Shown: one piece after another, positions 24,343-32,749 of the stretch
How positions within the stretch are numbered: position 1 is the stretch's first letter
Layout: every line of letters starts with the position of its first letter
Origin: Micromonospora avicenniae
GTDB taxonomy: Bacteria; Actinomycetota; Actinomycetes; Mycobacteriales; Micromonosporaceae
Length of the DNA: 64,000 nucleotides
Direction of reading: 5' to 3'
Assembly (NCBI RefSeq): GCF_900156065.1
Contig: NZ_FTNF01000010.1
Coordinates: forward strand, 186,001 to 250,000
Translations under genes and position numbers: made by a program
Notes under the pieces: model-generated
The model's database searches: none
Seen by the model: only the letters and a program-made list of their open reading frames with translations
What the model was told of the DNA's origin: nothing

Positions 24343-25122
24343 GTGAGCGAGATGGAACTGGTCTTCAAGGCGTTGGCCGACCCGACGAGGCGGCTCCTGC
24401 TCGACCGTCTCCGCGAACGCAACGGCCAGACGCTGCGCGAGCTCTGCGAGCACCTGGCCATGGCCCGGCAGTCGGCCACCCAGCATCTCGACGTCCTCGT
24501 GCGGGCCAACCTCGTCACCGTCGTGCGGCGCGGCCGGGAGCGGCTGCACTACCTCAACCCGGCGCCGATCCACGAGATCGAGGAGCGCTGGATCTCCGGC
24601 TTCGACAAGCCCCGGCTCGAGGCGCTGGGCGCGATCAAACACCAGGCAGAGGAGTACGCCATGACATCCGTTCCGACGTACGTGTACGTCACCTACATCC
24701 GTGCCACCGCCGACCAGGTGTGGCGCGCGCTCACCGACGCCGATCTGACCGCGCGTTACTGGGGCCACGCCAACGTCTCCGACTGGCAACCCGGCTCGAC
24801 CTGGGAGCACCGGCGCGTCGACGGATCGGGTGCCGTCGACGTCGTCGGCAAGGTGCTCGTCGCCGAGCCGCCGACGCGCCTGGTCATCACCTTCGAGGAC
24901 AGTCCGGGCTCGGAGCGCGACGCCTCGGTCGTGACGTTCCTCGTGGAGCCGCACGAGGACGTCGTACGTCTCACGGTGACGCACGAGAACCTGCCCAACC
25001 GCGACATGTTCAACGGCATCTCGCTCGGCTGGCCGGCCGTCCTGTCGAACCTCAAGTCCCTGCTGGAGACCGGCGACGCGCTTCCCCAGTCACTGTGGGA
25101 GATGGCCGGCCCGAAAGCCTGA
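24343..25122 (+). CDS. ArsR-family HTH fused to SRPBCC (AHSA1-like) domain
   Basis: 259 aa. Residues ~1-95 are an ArsR winged helix (FKALADPTRRLLLDRLRE...LAMARQSATQHLDVLVRANLVTVVRRGRERLHYLNP). Residues ~108-255 are an SRPBCC/AHSA1 hydrophobic-cavity domain (TYVYVTYIRATADQVWRALTDADLTARYWGH). Elsewhere these are often two adjacent genes; here they are one protein, so the cavity may sense a ligand that controls DNA binding. No metal-binding cysteines typical of ArsR metal sensors are visible. The DinB-like gene follows 15 bp later, probably in the same transcript. Confidence 0.92.
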   Translation: MSEMELVFKALADPTRRLLLDRLRERNGQTLRELCEHLAMARQSATQHLDVLVRANLVTVVRRGRERLHYLNPAPIHEIEERWISGFDKPRLEALGAIKHQAEEYAMTSVPTYVYVTYIRATADQVWRALTDADLTARYWGHANVSDWQPGSTWEHRRVDGSGAVDVVGKVLVAEPPTRLVITFEDSPGSERDASVVTFLVEPHEDVVRLTVTHENLPNRDMFNGISLGWPAVLSNLKSLLETGDALPQSLWEMAGPKA

Positions 25123-25137
25123 GAGACGGGCCGATCG

Positions 25138-25578
25138 ATGGACACGAACCCGCTCCGGCAGGCCTACGACGCGCTGCTGGCCGCCCAGCCGCGAGCTGTG
25201 CCACCGCCCGGAGAGTGGAACAGCGCGCAGATCCTGGCCCACGTCGTTCTCGTCGGCGCTGCCACCATCAGTGCCGTCGCCGCCATCGCGTCGGGGCCGG
25301 TCCCGACGTACGACAACCGCCTGTCCCAGGACCCGTGGACCCTGGAGCGCGTGATCGCGCTCGCGGGCGGCGAGGCGGGTCTGCGGGACCGCATCCGCGC
25401 GCAGGCCACGGCGCTGTGTGCCCTCGCCGCCGTGCTGGGCGAGGCCGAACTCGCCACGGAGGTGCCGACGCTGCTGCTGTCCAACGGCACGTGCCTGGTG
25501 GACCAGCCGCTTCCGTTGGGGGACATCCTCGCCGGCCTCGCCAGCGAGGAGTTGCCCGGGCACGCGAAGCAGCTGTAG
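25138..25578 (+). CDS. DinB-like helical protein, unknown function
   Basis: 146 aa, predicted mostly helical. The start MDTNPLRQAYDALLAA and PPPGEWNSAQILAHVVLV resemble the first helices of DinB-type proteins, including a histidine at the position often used for metal binding, but later metal histidines are less clear. It is 15 bp after the ArsR-SRPBCC gene and likely co-expressed with it. Confidence 0.75.
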   Translation: MDTNPLRQAYDALLAAQPRAVPPPGEWNSAQILAHVVLVGAATISAVAAIASGPVPTYDNRLSQDPWTLERVIALAGGEAGLRDRIRAQATALCALAAVLGEAELATEVPTLLLSNGTCLVDQPLPLGDILAGLASEELPGHAKQL

Positions 25579-25671
25579 CGGTCGCCCGCCGGGCCGAACG
25601 GCCGGCGTTCTCTGGCTGCCGGGACGGCTGGTCGGCGCCACGGACAGCCGACCGTGGAGCCGGACGCATGC

Positions 25672-25727
25672 CTGTCAACTGTGGTTGACAGGAGTCATGC
25701 TGTCAACGTATGTTGACAGCATGACTC
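25672..25727. promoter_or_regulatory. Twin operators CTGTCAAC-N4-GTTGACAG over the HTH-gene promoter
   Basis: Two exact copies of CTGTCAAC-N4-GTTGACAG occupy 25672-25691 and 25700-25719, 28 bp apart centre to centre. The second is extended to a 36-bp palindrome (16-bp arms, 25692-25707 and 25712-25727) whose right arm includes the ATG of the HTH gene. TTGACA at 25685-25690 and TATGTT at 25709-25714 form a -35/-10 pair with 18 bp, ending 6 nt before the ATG, so a leaderless transcript is likely. The repeats cover both promoter boxes, consistent with repression. Confidence 0.8.
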
Positions 25728-25957
25728 AGGCGACGGAACTCGCGGCGGCCGCCGGCAGCCCCGACCCCCGGGTCGGCCTGCGCGCCGTCCGGGCGCTGCG
25801 CCGGCTGCTCGAGCGGCTCGAGGTGGTCCAGGTTGACAACGCCCGCCGACAGGGCTGGTCCTGGCAGGAGATCGCCGACGCGCTCGAGGTCAGCCGGCAG
25901 GCGGTCCACAAGAAGCACGCCGGGCGACCGGCGGTCCCCACCTCCTGGGAGGCGTGA
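25721..25957 (+). CDS. Small helix-turn-helix protein next to Clp N-domain gene
   Basis: 78 aa. A helical lead (RVGLRAVRALRRLLERLEVVQVDNARRQG) is followed by WSWQEIADALEVSRQAVHKKHAGR, a clear helix-turn-helix. The frame is open upstream, but the ATG at 25721 fits the promoter and family size. The stop overlaps the start of the following Clp N-domain gene (ATGA-type overlap). Small HTH proteins of this kind commonly precede ClpA/B N-domain proteins in actinobacteria. It is the obvious candidate to bind the twin palindromes upstream, but this is unproven. Confidence 0.88.
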   Translation: MTQATELAAAAGSPDPRVGLRAVRALRRLLERLEVVQVDNARRQGWSWQEIADALEVSRQAVHKKHAGRPAVPTSWEA

Positions 25958-26535
25958 TGTTCGAACGGTTCACCGACCGCGCCCGCGAAGTCGTCCGTCG
26001 GGCACGGGACGAGGCCCGGGCCGAGGGCCAGCGGCCGATCGGGACCGAGCACCTGCTCCTCGCCGTGCTCGCCGACCAGGCGAGCCTCGCCAGCCGGGTG
26101 CTCACCGAGACCGGTGTCAGCGCCGACGACCTTCGGGCCCGCATCCACCGGCACGTCGAGACCGGCGGTGTCGGCCTCGGCGACGCCGACGCGGCGGCGC
26201 TGCGCGAGATCGGCATCGACCTGGCCGCCATCGTGGCCCGCGTCGAGGAGACGTTCGGCCCCGACGCGCTGCGCGAGGCGACACCCGAACCGCGCCGTCG
26301 CTGGGGGCGGCGCCGCTACACCGGCGGCCCGTTCTCACCCCGGTCGAAGAAAGTCCTGGAACTGTCGCTGCGCGAGGCCATCCGGCTGCGGCACAAGCAC
26401 ATCGGCACCGAGCACATCCTGCTCGGTCTGCTCCGCGAAGGTCACGGTCTGGCGGCACTGGTGCTCACCGAGGCCGGCGCCGACCTCGACGACCTGCGCC
26501 GTCGGGTGGAGCAGGCGCTGCGTACGGCCGCCTGA
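25957..26535 (+). CDS. Orphan Clp N-terminal domain protein
   Basis: 192 aa. It contains two Clp-N repeats: FERFTDRAREVVRRARDEARAEGQRPIGTEHLLLAVLAD near the start and FSPRSKKVLELSLREAIRLRHKHIGTEHILLGLLREG at ~125-165. ClpA/B/C use this domain to bind substrates or adaptors; here there is no AAA ATPase module, so it is a stand-alone domain that might deliver substrates to, or compete with, a full ClpC elsewhere. GGGAGG precedes the ATG at 25957; a GTG at 25954 is also possible. It is co-transcribed with the overlapping HTH gene. Confidence 0.93.
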   Translation: MFERFTDRAREVVRRARDEARAEGQRPIGTEHLLLAVLADQASLASRVLTETGVSADDLRARIHRHVETGGVGLGDADAAALREIGIDLAAIVARVEETFGPDALREATPEPRRRWGRRRYTGGPFSPRSKKVLELSLREAIRLRHKHIGTEHILLGLLREGHGLAALVLTEAGADLDDLRRRVEQALRTAA

Positions 26536-26738
26536 GCGGTGCACTTCGGCAGGGCGCCGCACGGACACCTGCCGTGGTGCGGCCGGGCCGGACCTGCATT
26601 GCGCAGCGGCCGGACCCTCGCGCCGCTCCACACCGCTGGCCGCTCGGCGTGCGCCTCCCGTAAACCTGTCTGTGGCGGTTGTGACCCTGCCGCCCGCCAC
26701 GGCTCGCTGAACGACGCCGGGTGCTGCACACTGACGCC

Positions 26739-27743
26739 GTGACTGGTGGACGGGGTGCGCGGACGGCGTGCGACGACGGCGGGCTGCGGTCCGCCGTCGT
26801 GGTCAACCCGGTGAAGGTGGCCGATCCGGACCGGCTGCGGCGTACGGTGAACGACGCCCTCGCCGCCGCCGGCTGGCCCGAGCCGCTGTGGTACGAGACC
26901 ACCGTCGAGGACCCGGGCCGGGGCCAGACCGAGGCGGCCGTCGAGGCCGGCGTCGAGGTGGTCTTCGCCTGCGGCGGCGACGGCACTGTCATGTCCTGCG
27001 TCAGCGGGCTGGTCGGCACCGAAGTGGCGCTGGCCGTCCTGCCCCAGGGCACCGGCAACCTCCTCGCCGCCAACCTCGGCCTCTCCACCGATCTGGCCGC
27101 CGGGCTGCAGGTGGCCATCGAACGCGGCCGCCGACTGCTGGACGTGGGAGAGGTCGACGGGCACTACTTCACCGTCATGGCCGGCATGGGCTTCGACGCG
27201 CAGATGCTCGCCGCCACCAGCGAGGCGACCAAGGCGCGGATCGGCTGGCCCGCGTACGTGGTGGGGGCCGCCCGGCACCTGCGCGACCGTCCGATGCGGG
27301 TGTCGATCCGGGTCGACGACCGGCCGCCGGTGCGCCGCCGGGCCCGCTCGGTGCTGGTCGCCAACGTCGGGCGGTTGCAGGGCGGCATCCGGCTGCTCAC
27401 CGAGGCCGAACCGGACGACGGCTGGCTGGACGTCGCCGTGCTCACCCCGCGCACCCTGGGGCACTGGCTCTCCCTCGGCTGGGCGGTGATCCGCGGCCGC
27501 GGCCGGGTGCCGAGGATGGAGGTGTTCCGCGGCCGGCGGGTGATCGTCACCGCCAGCCGCGCCCAGCCCCGGGAACTCGACGGTGACCTCATCGCCCCCG
27601 GCCGCCGGCTGCGCGCGGTGATCCGGCCGAAGTCGCTCTGGTTGTGCGTGCCGCAACCCGAGCGGGCGCGCGACCTCGCCGTCGACGCCGAGCGCGCCGC
27701 CGAGCGCGGTGAGGAACTGGTCGAGGAGGCGCGCCGTGAGTAG
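26739..27743 (+). CDS. Diacylglycerol kinase-family lipid kinase
   Basis: 334 aa from the GTG at 26739. The catalytic fold is marked by SAVVVNPVKV at the start, FACGGDGTVMSCVSGL (GGDGT nucleotide loop) and LAVLPQGTGNLLAANLGL. It phosphorylates a lipid such as diacylglycerol at the inner membrane face; the exact lipid cannot be told. It heads a run of four same-strand genes (kinase, BrkB protein, double PAP2 phosphatase, EEP hydrolase). Its last 8 bases overlap the next gene. Confidence 0.93.
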   Translation: MTGGRGARTACDDGGLRSAVVVNPVKVADPDRLRRTVNDALAAAGWPEPLWYETTVEDPGRGQTEAAVEAGVEVVFACGGDGTVMSCVSGLVGTEVALAVLPQGTGNLLAANLGLSTDLAAGLQVAIERGRRLLDVGEVDGHYFTVMAGMGFDAQMLAATSEATKARIGWPAYVVGAARHLRDRPMRVSIRVDDRPPVRRRARSVLVANVGRLQGGIRLLTEAEPDDGWLDVAVLTPRTLGHWLSLGWAVIRGRGRVPRMEVFRGRRVIVTASRAQPRELDGDLIAPGRRLRAVIRPKSLWLCVPQPERARDLAVDAERAAERGEELVEEARRE

Positions 27744-28731
27744 CACCCGGATGGTGCCGGAGACCCGCCTCATGACCGACGAGGAGCTCTCCGCCGACGA
27801 CGCCTGGCACACCCTGCGCCGGCAGGGCGGCTGGCACCTGCTGCGGGACGCGTTCATCCGGTTCCGCTACGGCGACGGCTTCAGCCACTCCCGCGCGTTC
27901 GCGCTCCAGCTCTGCCTCGCCGTGGTGCCGTTCATGATCGCGTTGACCGGCCTGATCAGCGAACTCGGTGTGGAGGAGGGCGGCCAGGTGGTCGCCGACA
28001 CCGTACTGGCGGTAACCCCGGGGGCGAGTGAGCCGGTCGTGGCCGAGCTGCTCGGCGAGGGGGAGAGCACCGAGCGCGCCGGTGAGCTGGCCCTCACCCT
28101 CGGCCTGCTCACCGGCCTGGTGGCGCTCACCACCACCATGGCCCAGATCGAGCGCGGCGCCAATCGCATCTACGGCGTCGAGCGGGACCGGCCCGCCCTC
28201 TGGAAGTACCTGCGGGCCGCCGTCCTCGCGGTCACCGCCGGCGTGCCGGCGCTGACCGGGTTCCTGATCCTCGTCGGCGGCGGAGCGATGGGGGACTCCG
28301 TCCAACGCCACTACGCGTGGGGCAGGTGGGTCCACGGCGTCTGGGACGTGGTCCGCTGGCCGCTCAGCCTGGCGCTGACCGTGCTCGCGGTGGCGGTGCT
28401 CTTCCGGCACGCGCCCCGGCGGCGCCAACCCGGCCTGTCCTGGCTGTTCTTCGGCGCCGGCATCGCGACGGTGCTCTGGTGGCTGACCAGCCTGCTGCTG
28501 GCCGCGTACGTCGGCTTCAGCGACGCGTTCGGCCAGACGTACGGCGCGTTGACGGGGATGATGGCGCTGCTGATCTGGGCCAACCTCACCGGCATGGCAC
28601 TCTTCGGCGGGCTCGCGTTCACCGCCCAGCTCGAGGCGTTGCGGATCGGCGTGCGCGAGCCGGCCCAGCCGGATCTGTGGGAGCCGGAGAAGGAACGCGC
28701 GGCGGACCCGGGCGAGATGACCGTCACCTGA
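27736..28731 (+). CDS. YihY/BrkB-family inner membrane protein
   Basis: 331 aa from the GTG at 27736, preceded by GAGGAGG and overlapping the kinase stop. The family pattern is clear: FRYGDGFSHSRAFALQLCLAVVPFMIALTGL, then several more membrane helices and a final FGQTYGALTGMMALLIWANLTGMALFGGLAF. BrkB-like proteins (once mis-named RNase BN) have about six membrane helices; they are suspected transporters or membrane-homeostasis factors. The place between a lipid kinase and a lipid-phosphate phosphatase points to an envelope lipid role (inference). Confidence 0.92.
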   Translation: MSSTRMVPETRLMTDEELSADDAWHTLRRQGGWHLLRDAFIRFRYGDGFSHSRAFALQLCLAVVPFMIALTGLISELGVEEGGQVVADTVLAVTPGASEPVVAELLGEGESTERAGELALTLGLLTGLVALTTTMAQIERGANRIYGVERDRPALWKYLRAAVLAVTAGVPALTGFLILVGGGAMGDSVQRHYAWGRWVHGVWDVVRWPLSLALTVLAVAVLFRHAPRRRQPGLSWLFFGAGIATVLWWLTSLLLAAYVGFSDAFGQTYGALTGMMALLIWANLTGMALFGGLAFTAQLEALRIGVREPAQPDLWEPEKERAADPGEMTVT

Positions 28732-28839
28732 CGCGCCCTGACCGACCGGCAGCGCCGCGCCCGACCGCCGGACCTCCTGTGTACGCGCCGAGCGAATCGG
28801 GTAAAGCCGCCTCGCCAGGGTGATCGAGGGAGGTGCGGG

Positions 28840-30330
28840 GTGACCGCGGTCAGGGAGGTACTGCGGCGACCGATCGGGCATTTCGCCGAGCGGAGCGTCG
28901 CCGGGCTGGCGACGATCGCCGGGGCCGGTGCCGCGTTCGGCCTGCTGCTCATGCTGGTCCGGTTCCGGTGGAGTCCGCTGTACACCGCCGACCGGGCGGT
29001 CGCCGAGTGGTTCAACGACCTGGTGGCCTCGCACGGCCCCGTCGTGACAGTGCTCCAGGCGGCCACCGACCTCGGTGGACGGCCCGTCCTGATCTGGCTC
29101 GTCACCATCGCCGTGGTCGGGTTGCTCATCCGCCGCCAGCCCCGGCTGGCCGTCTACCTGATCGTCACCGGCGTCGGCGGCCTGATCCTCGACCCGTCGC
29201 TGAAGACGCTTGTCGGCCGGCTCCGGCCGATCGTCGACGTGCCGGTCGCGAGCGCCCCCGGCAACAGCTTCCCCAGCGGGCACGCCCTGGGGTCGTTCGT
29301 GGCGTACGGGGCACTGCTGCTGGTCTTCCTCCCGGCGCTGGCGCCCCGCTGGCGTAGGCCGGCCATCGCCCTGGTCGCCGCGCTGGTGGTCCTCATCGGG
29401 CTGACCCGCATAGCGCTGGGCGTGCACTTCGTCTCCGACGTGCTCGCCGGTTGGCTGCTCGGTGCCGCCTGGCTCGGCGTCACCGCGTACGCCTTCCGGC
29501 TCTGGCGGCGGGAGCGCGGCCGGCCCGCGCCCCCGCTGGCGGAGGGGCTGGAGCCGGAGGCGGGGCACGACATCGCGCCGGCGCCGGCCGAGGAACACGT
29601 ACTGGAGCATCCACGCTCCGCCGTGGCCGAACTGCTCGTCGGGTGGGTGCTGGTCTTCGGGGTGCTCTACGGCTTCGGGATGTACGTCAGCTACCACGCC
29701 GGCGGGACGTTCCTGGCCACCCTCGACACCGAGGTGCCGCGCTGGTTCGCGCAACGGCACACCCCGGCCCTGACCGAGCTGAGCTGGTGGTGGAGCAAGT
29801 TCGGCGACACCCACGCGATCCTGCTCGTCTCGCTGGTGTTCTGCCCGCTGGTGCTCGCGGTGTGGCGGCGGTGGCGGCCCGTGCTCTTCGTGGCGCTGGC
29901 CATGTTCGGCGAACTGAGCCTCTTCCTCACCAGCGCCCACGCGGTCGGCCGGCCCCGCCCGCCGGTGGAGAACCTGGACGGGCCGATGCCCACGTCGTCG
30001 TTCCCGTCCGGTCACATCGCCGCCACGATCTGCCTGTACACGGCGATCGCCGTGCTGGTCATGGCGCGTACCGACCGCTGGTGGCGGTGGCTGACCGTGG
30101 TGCTCGCCGTGGCGATGCCGCTGGGAGTGGCCGCCTCCCGGATCTACCGGGGCATGCACCACCCCACCGACTTCATGGGCGCGATCCTGCTCAGCGCGCT
30201 CTGGATCGGCCTGCTCTACTGGGTCGTGCGGCCCAACGCCGACGTGTACGCGGGCAACCGCCCGAGCATCGAGGGAGAAGACGTGCACACCCTTGACGAC
30301 GAACTGGCCCGGGCCGCCCGGGTGGACTGA
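28840..30330 (+). CDS. Double PAP2-family phosphatase (two fused PAP2 domains)
   Basis: 496 aa, about twice the usual length. The first PAP2 domain (~residues 50-220) has KTLVGRLRP, SFPSGHALGS and RIALGVHFVSDVLAG, the three phosphatase motifs with their histidines. The second (~265-465) has GRPRPPVE, SSFPSGHIAAT and SRIYRGMHHPTDFMGA, also complete except that the motif-1 lysine is not seen (AHAVGRPRP). Each half carries ~5-6 membrane helices. PAP2 enzymes dephosphorylate phosphatidic acid or undecaprenyl pyrophosphate at the membrane. GGGAGG precedes the GTG. It follows the BrkB gene by 108 bp. Confidence 0.93.
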   Translation: MTAVREVLRRPIGHFAERSVAGLATIAGAGAAFGLLLMLVRFRWSPLYTADRAVAEWFNDLVASHGPVVTVLQAATDLGGRPVLIWLVTIAVVGLLIRRQPRLAVYLIVTGVGGLILDPSLKTLVGRLRPIVDVPVASAPGNSFPSGHALGSFVAYGALLLVFLPALAPRWRRPAIALVAALVVLIGLTRIALGVHFVSDVLAGWLLGAAWLGVTAYAFRLWRRERGRPAPPLAEGLEPEAGHDIAPAPAEEHVLEHPRSAVAELLVGWVLVFGVLYGFGMYVSYHAGGTFLATLDTEVPRWFAQRHTPALTELSWWWSKFGDTHAILLVSLVFCPLVLAVWRRWRPVLFVALAMFGELSLFLTSAHAVGRPRPPVENLDGPMPTSSFPSGHIAATICLYTAIAVLVMARTDRWWRWLTVVLAVAMPLGVAASRIYRGMHHPTDFMGAILLSALWIGLLYWVVRPNADVYAGNRPSIEGEDVHTLDDELARAARVD

Positions 30331-30333
30331 GCC

Positions 30334-31131
30334 GTGCTACGCGTGATGACCTGGAACATCCGTACCGGCGGTCGGGACGCCGACGGTACCGATCGGCGGG
30401 ACGAGATCGTCGAGCTGATCGACGCGCAGCGCCCCGACGTGCTGCTCCTGCAGGAGCTGCGCGGTTTCGACGACCAGGTGCTCGCCGGGTTCGCCGACCG
30501 GCTGGGCCTGCGGCCGCACCGGGCGGGAAGCTGCGTCGGCCAGCCGGTGGCCGTGCTCGTACGCCCACCGCTGCGTACGCTCGCCGCCGGCCCGCTGCGC
30601 CGGCCGTTCCACCATGCGGCGGCCCGGGTGGTGCTGGCCACCGAAGCCGGGCCGCTCACCGTGCTCGGTGCCCACCTGAGTCCGTACTCGGGCGGGTGGC
30701 GGCGGGTCGAGGTGGACTGGCTGGCGGGCGCCGTCCGGCGGGCGCCGGGCGAGTTGACGCTGGTCGGCGGCGACCTGAACGCGCTCGACCCGGCGACGGA
30801 TCACAGTGAGCAGCTGAGCCGGCTCCAGCCGAAGTACCGCCGCCGGCACCTGCGCCGCGACAGGCGCACGGTGGACACCCGGGCGGTGGCCGTGCTGCTG
30901 GGCGCGGGCCTGGTCGACCTGCAACCCGCGGTCGGTGGGTCGGACGCGGGGCTCACCGTACCGACCTGGCACGGCGGGGCGGAGTTCGTCGGGATGCGAC
31001 TGGACTACCTGCTCGGTTCCCCGGCGTTCGCCGCTCGGGTGCGGGAGGTGCGGGTGGTGCGGGGTGGCGTCGCGGAACACGCGTCGGATCACTATCCGGT
31101 GGTGGCCGACGTGGCGCTGGACCCGGCCTGA
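30334..31131 (+). CDS. Endonuclease/exonuclease/phosphatase (EEP) family hydrolase
   Basis: 265 aa. The metal-dependent EEP fold shows its motifs in order: MTWNIRTGG (start), LLLQELRG (catalytic Glu), GAHLSPYS, VGGDLNALDP and the final ASDHYPVVADV (catalytic Asp-His). Members cut nucleic acids or phospholipid head groups; with no signal peptide and a lipid-enzyme operon, a phosphodiesterase role on lipid-derived or nucleotide substrates is possible. The GTG lies 3 nt after the PAP2 stop, so the two are translationally coupled. Confidence 0.92.
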   Translation: MLRVMTWNIRTGGRDADGTDRRDEIVELIDAQRPDVLLLQELRGFDDQVLAGFADRLGLRPHRAGSCVGQPVAVLVRPPLRTLAAGPLRRPFHHAAARVVLATEAGPLTVLGAHLSPYSGGWRRVEVDWLAGAVRRAPGELTLVGGDLNALDPATDHSEQLSRLQPKYRRRHLRRDRRTVDTRAVAVLLGAGLVDLQPAVGGSDAGLTVPTWHGGAEFVGMRLDYLLGSPAFAARVREVRVVRGGVAEHASDHYPVVADVALDPA

Positions 31132-31206
31132 CCGGTACGCCGGCCGGCATCTCAGGTCGAACGGCCGTCGCCGGCCCGGCGGTCCCCGCAGACGCCGGTG
31201 CGCCGG

Positions 31207-31326
31207 TCAGAGCAGCAGGTTGACCAGGACGGTGAGCACCACCGAGGCGACCACCGAGAAGAGGATCATCAGCAGGCAGCCGAGGCCGCCACCGAGCGGG
31301 CGGATCTCCACGTTGCCGATGCGCAT
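31207..31326 (-). CDS. Small single-helix membrane protein (39 aa)
   Basis: Starts at the ATG at 31326 with AAGGA upstream. A basic lead, MRIGNVEIRPLGGGLG, precedes one membrane helix (CLLMILFSVVASVVLTVLVNLLL) that runs to the C-terminus. The open frame goes on to 31422, but that part overlaps the oxidoreductase gene and is unlike protein. It follows that gene by 25 bp. Function unknown; the charged, glycine-rich start and C-terminal anchor are typical of small actinobacterial envelope proteins. Confidence 0.65.
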   Translation of the reverse strand: MRIGNVEIRPLGGGLGCLLMILFSVVASVVLTVLVNLLL

Positions 31327-31351
31327 CCGGGTTCCTTCGTTCTCGTTCGGT

Positions 31352-32314
31352 TCACAGCTCGCGCAGCCGCGGCAGCAGCTGCTCCTGGGCCCAGTCGAGG
31401 AACATCGGCTGGCGCTCGGCACCCACCTGGACGAGCGCGACGTGGGTGAAGCCGGCCTCGACGAAGGCGCGGAACGCCTCCACGTGCCGGTCGACGTCCG
31501 GACCGCAGGTGATCCCCTGCGCCACGTCCTCCTCGCGGACGAACTGGGTGGCAGCGGCGAACGCCCCCGGACCGGGTAGGTCGGGCATCACCCGCCAACC
31601 CAGCCCGAACCAGCGGAACTGGTCGTGCGCGATCTTGCGGCACTCGGCCTCGTCCGGGCCGTAGCAGATCGCCAGCTGGCCGTAGCGGTTGCGGCCACCA
31701 CCGCCCGCGTCCTCGTACAGCGCGATGATCTGCGGATCGGGCTCGGTGGCGATGACGCCGTCGCCGTACTCGGCGGCGAGGCTGGCCGACTGCGGACCGG
31801 AGGCGGCGACCGCCATCGGCACCGGGGTGTCCGGGCGGTCCCAGACGTACGCGTCGGGCACGTCGAAGTGGTTGCCGGAGAAGGTCAGCGTCTCGCCGTT
31901 GAGCAGCGGGCGGATGATCTGCAGCGCCTCCTCGAACATCTCGTGCCGCTGCTGCACGTGCGGCCAGCCGCCGACCACGTGTTCGTTGAGGTTCTCGCCC
32001 GCGCCGAGGCCGAGGGTGAACCGGCCGTCGGAGAGCAGGCCGACGGTGCTGGCCTTCTGCGCCACCACGGCGGGGTGGTAGCGGCGGATCGGGCAGGTCA
32101 CGAACGACATCAGGTCGACCCGGTCGGTGGCGTGCGCGACCGCGCCCAGCACCGACCAGGCGTACGGGGAGTGGCCCTGCGAGTCCAGCCAGGGGTAGTA
32201 GTGGTCGGAGACGACCACATGGTCGAACCCGGCCGCCTCGGCCCGTACCGCATGGTCGACCAGTTCCTTCGGCCCGGCCTGTTCGCACAACAGGGTGTAA
32301 CCCACGCTGACCAT
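31352..32314 (-). CDS. F420-dependent LLM-class oxidoreductase
   Basis: 320 aa. It is a luciferase-like TIM barrel: GYTLLCEQAGPKELVDHAVRAEAAGFDHVVVSDHYYPW, then GRFTLGLGAGENLNEHVVG and VPMAVAASGPQSASLAAEYGDGVIATEP. This matches the TIGR03557 branch, close to F420-dependent glucose-6-phosphate dehydrogenase, so coenzyme F420 rather than FMN is the expected cofactor. The reduced substrate is unknown. GGAG lies 7 nt before the ATG. The 39-aa membrane peptide follows it. Confidence 0.93.
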   Translation of the reverse strand: MVSVGYTLLCEQAGPKELVDHAVRAEAAGFDHVVVSDHYYPWLDSQGHSPYAWSVLGAVAHATDRVDLMSFVTCPIRRYHPAVVAQKASTVGLLSDGRFTLGLGAGENLNEHVVGGWPHVQQRHEMFEEALQIIRPLLNGETLTFSGNHFDVPDAYVWDRPDTPVPMAVAASGPQSASLAAEYGDGVIATEPDPQIIALYEDAGGGGRNRYGQLAICYGPDEAECRKIAHDQFRWFGLGWRVMPDLPGPGAFAAATQFVREEDVAQGITCGPDVDRHVEAFRAFVEAGFTHVALVQVGAERQPMFLDWAQEQLLPRLREL

Positions 32315-32413
32315 GTGGCGTCTCCTTCCCCACCGGCTGATCTTCGGCGAATACCCCGTCGGGGCGCGGTCAACCCTCAGGTCCGGTTCAGGGCGGTTTG
32401 TCGAGGAGCCGGG

Positions 32414-32734
32414 TCAGTGGGCGCCGTTCAGGTTCACGATGACCACGCCCGCGATGATCAACGCGATGCCGGCGAGCTTCACCGCACCGACCGGCTCACC
32501 GAGGAAGACCGCGCCGATCGCCACGATCGTCGCGGTCCCCAGCCCGGACCAGAGGGCGTACGCGACGCCGACCGGGATCTGCTTCACCGCCTGCGACAGC
32601 AGCACGAACGCCAGCCCGTAGCCGCCGAGACAGGCCAGCGTCGGCCAGAGCCGGGTGAACCCCGCGGTGGCCTTGAGCAAGCTGGTGGCCATCACCTCGG
32701 CCGCGATCGCGATGCCCAGCAGGACGTACGCCAT
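32414..32734 (-). CDS. SMR-family small multidrug exporter
   Basis: 106 aa, four membrane helices. It is a proton-driven exporter of cationic compounds; the essential glutamate is Glu13 in IAIAAEVMATSLLK, and the helix-2/3 signature PVGVAYALWSGLGTATIVAIG is intact. Such proteins work as antiparallel dimers. It is 15 bp downstream of the ECF42-type sigma gene on the same strand, so it may be part of that stress operon. Confidence 0.95.
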   Translation of the reverse strand: MAYVLLGIAIAAEVMATSLLKATAGFTRLWPTLACLGGYGLAFVLLSQAVKQIPVGVAYALWSGLGTATIVAIGAVFLGEPVGAVKLAGIALIIAGVVIVNLNGAH

Positions 32735-32749
32735 GTCGTACCCCCCCGG

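Noticed and set aside
27589..30288. 899-aa minus-strand open frame
   Set aside because: Antisense to BrkB and PAP2 genes with intact motifs; His/Arg/Gln-rich shadow.
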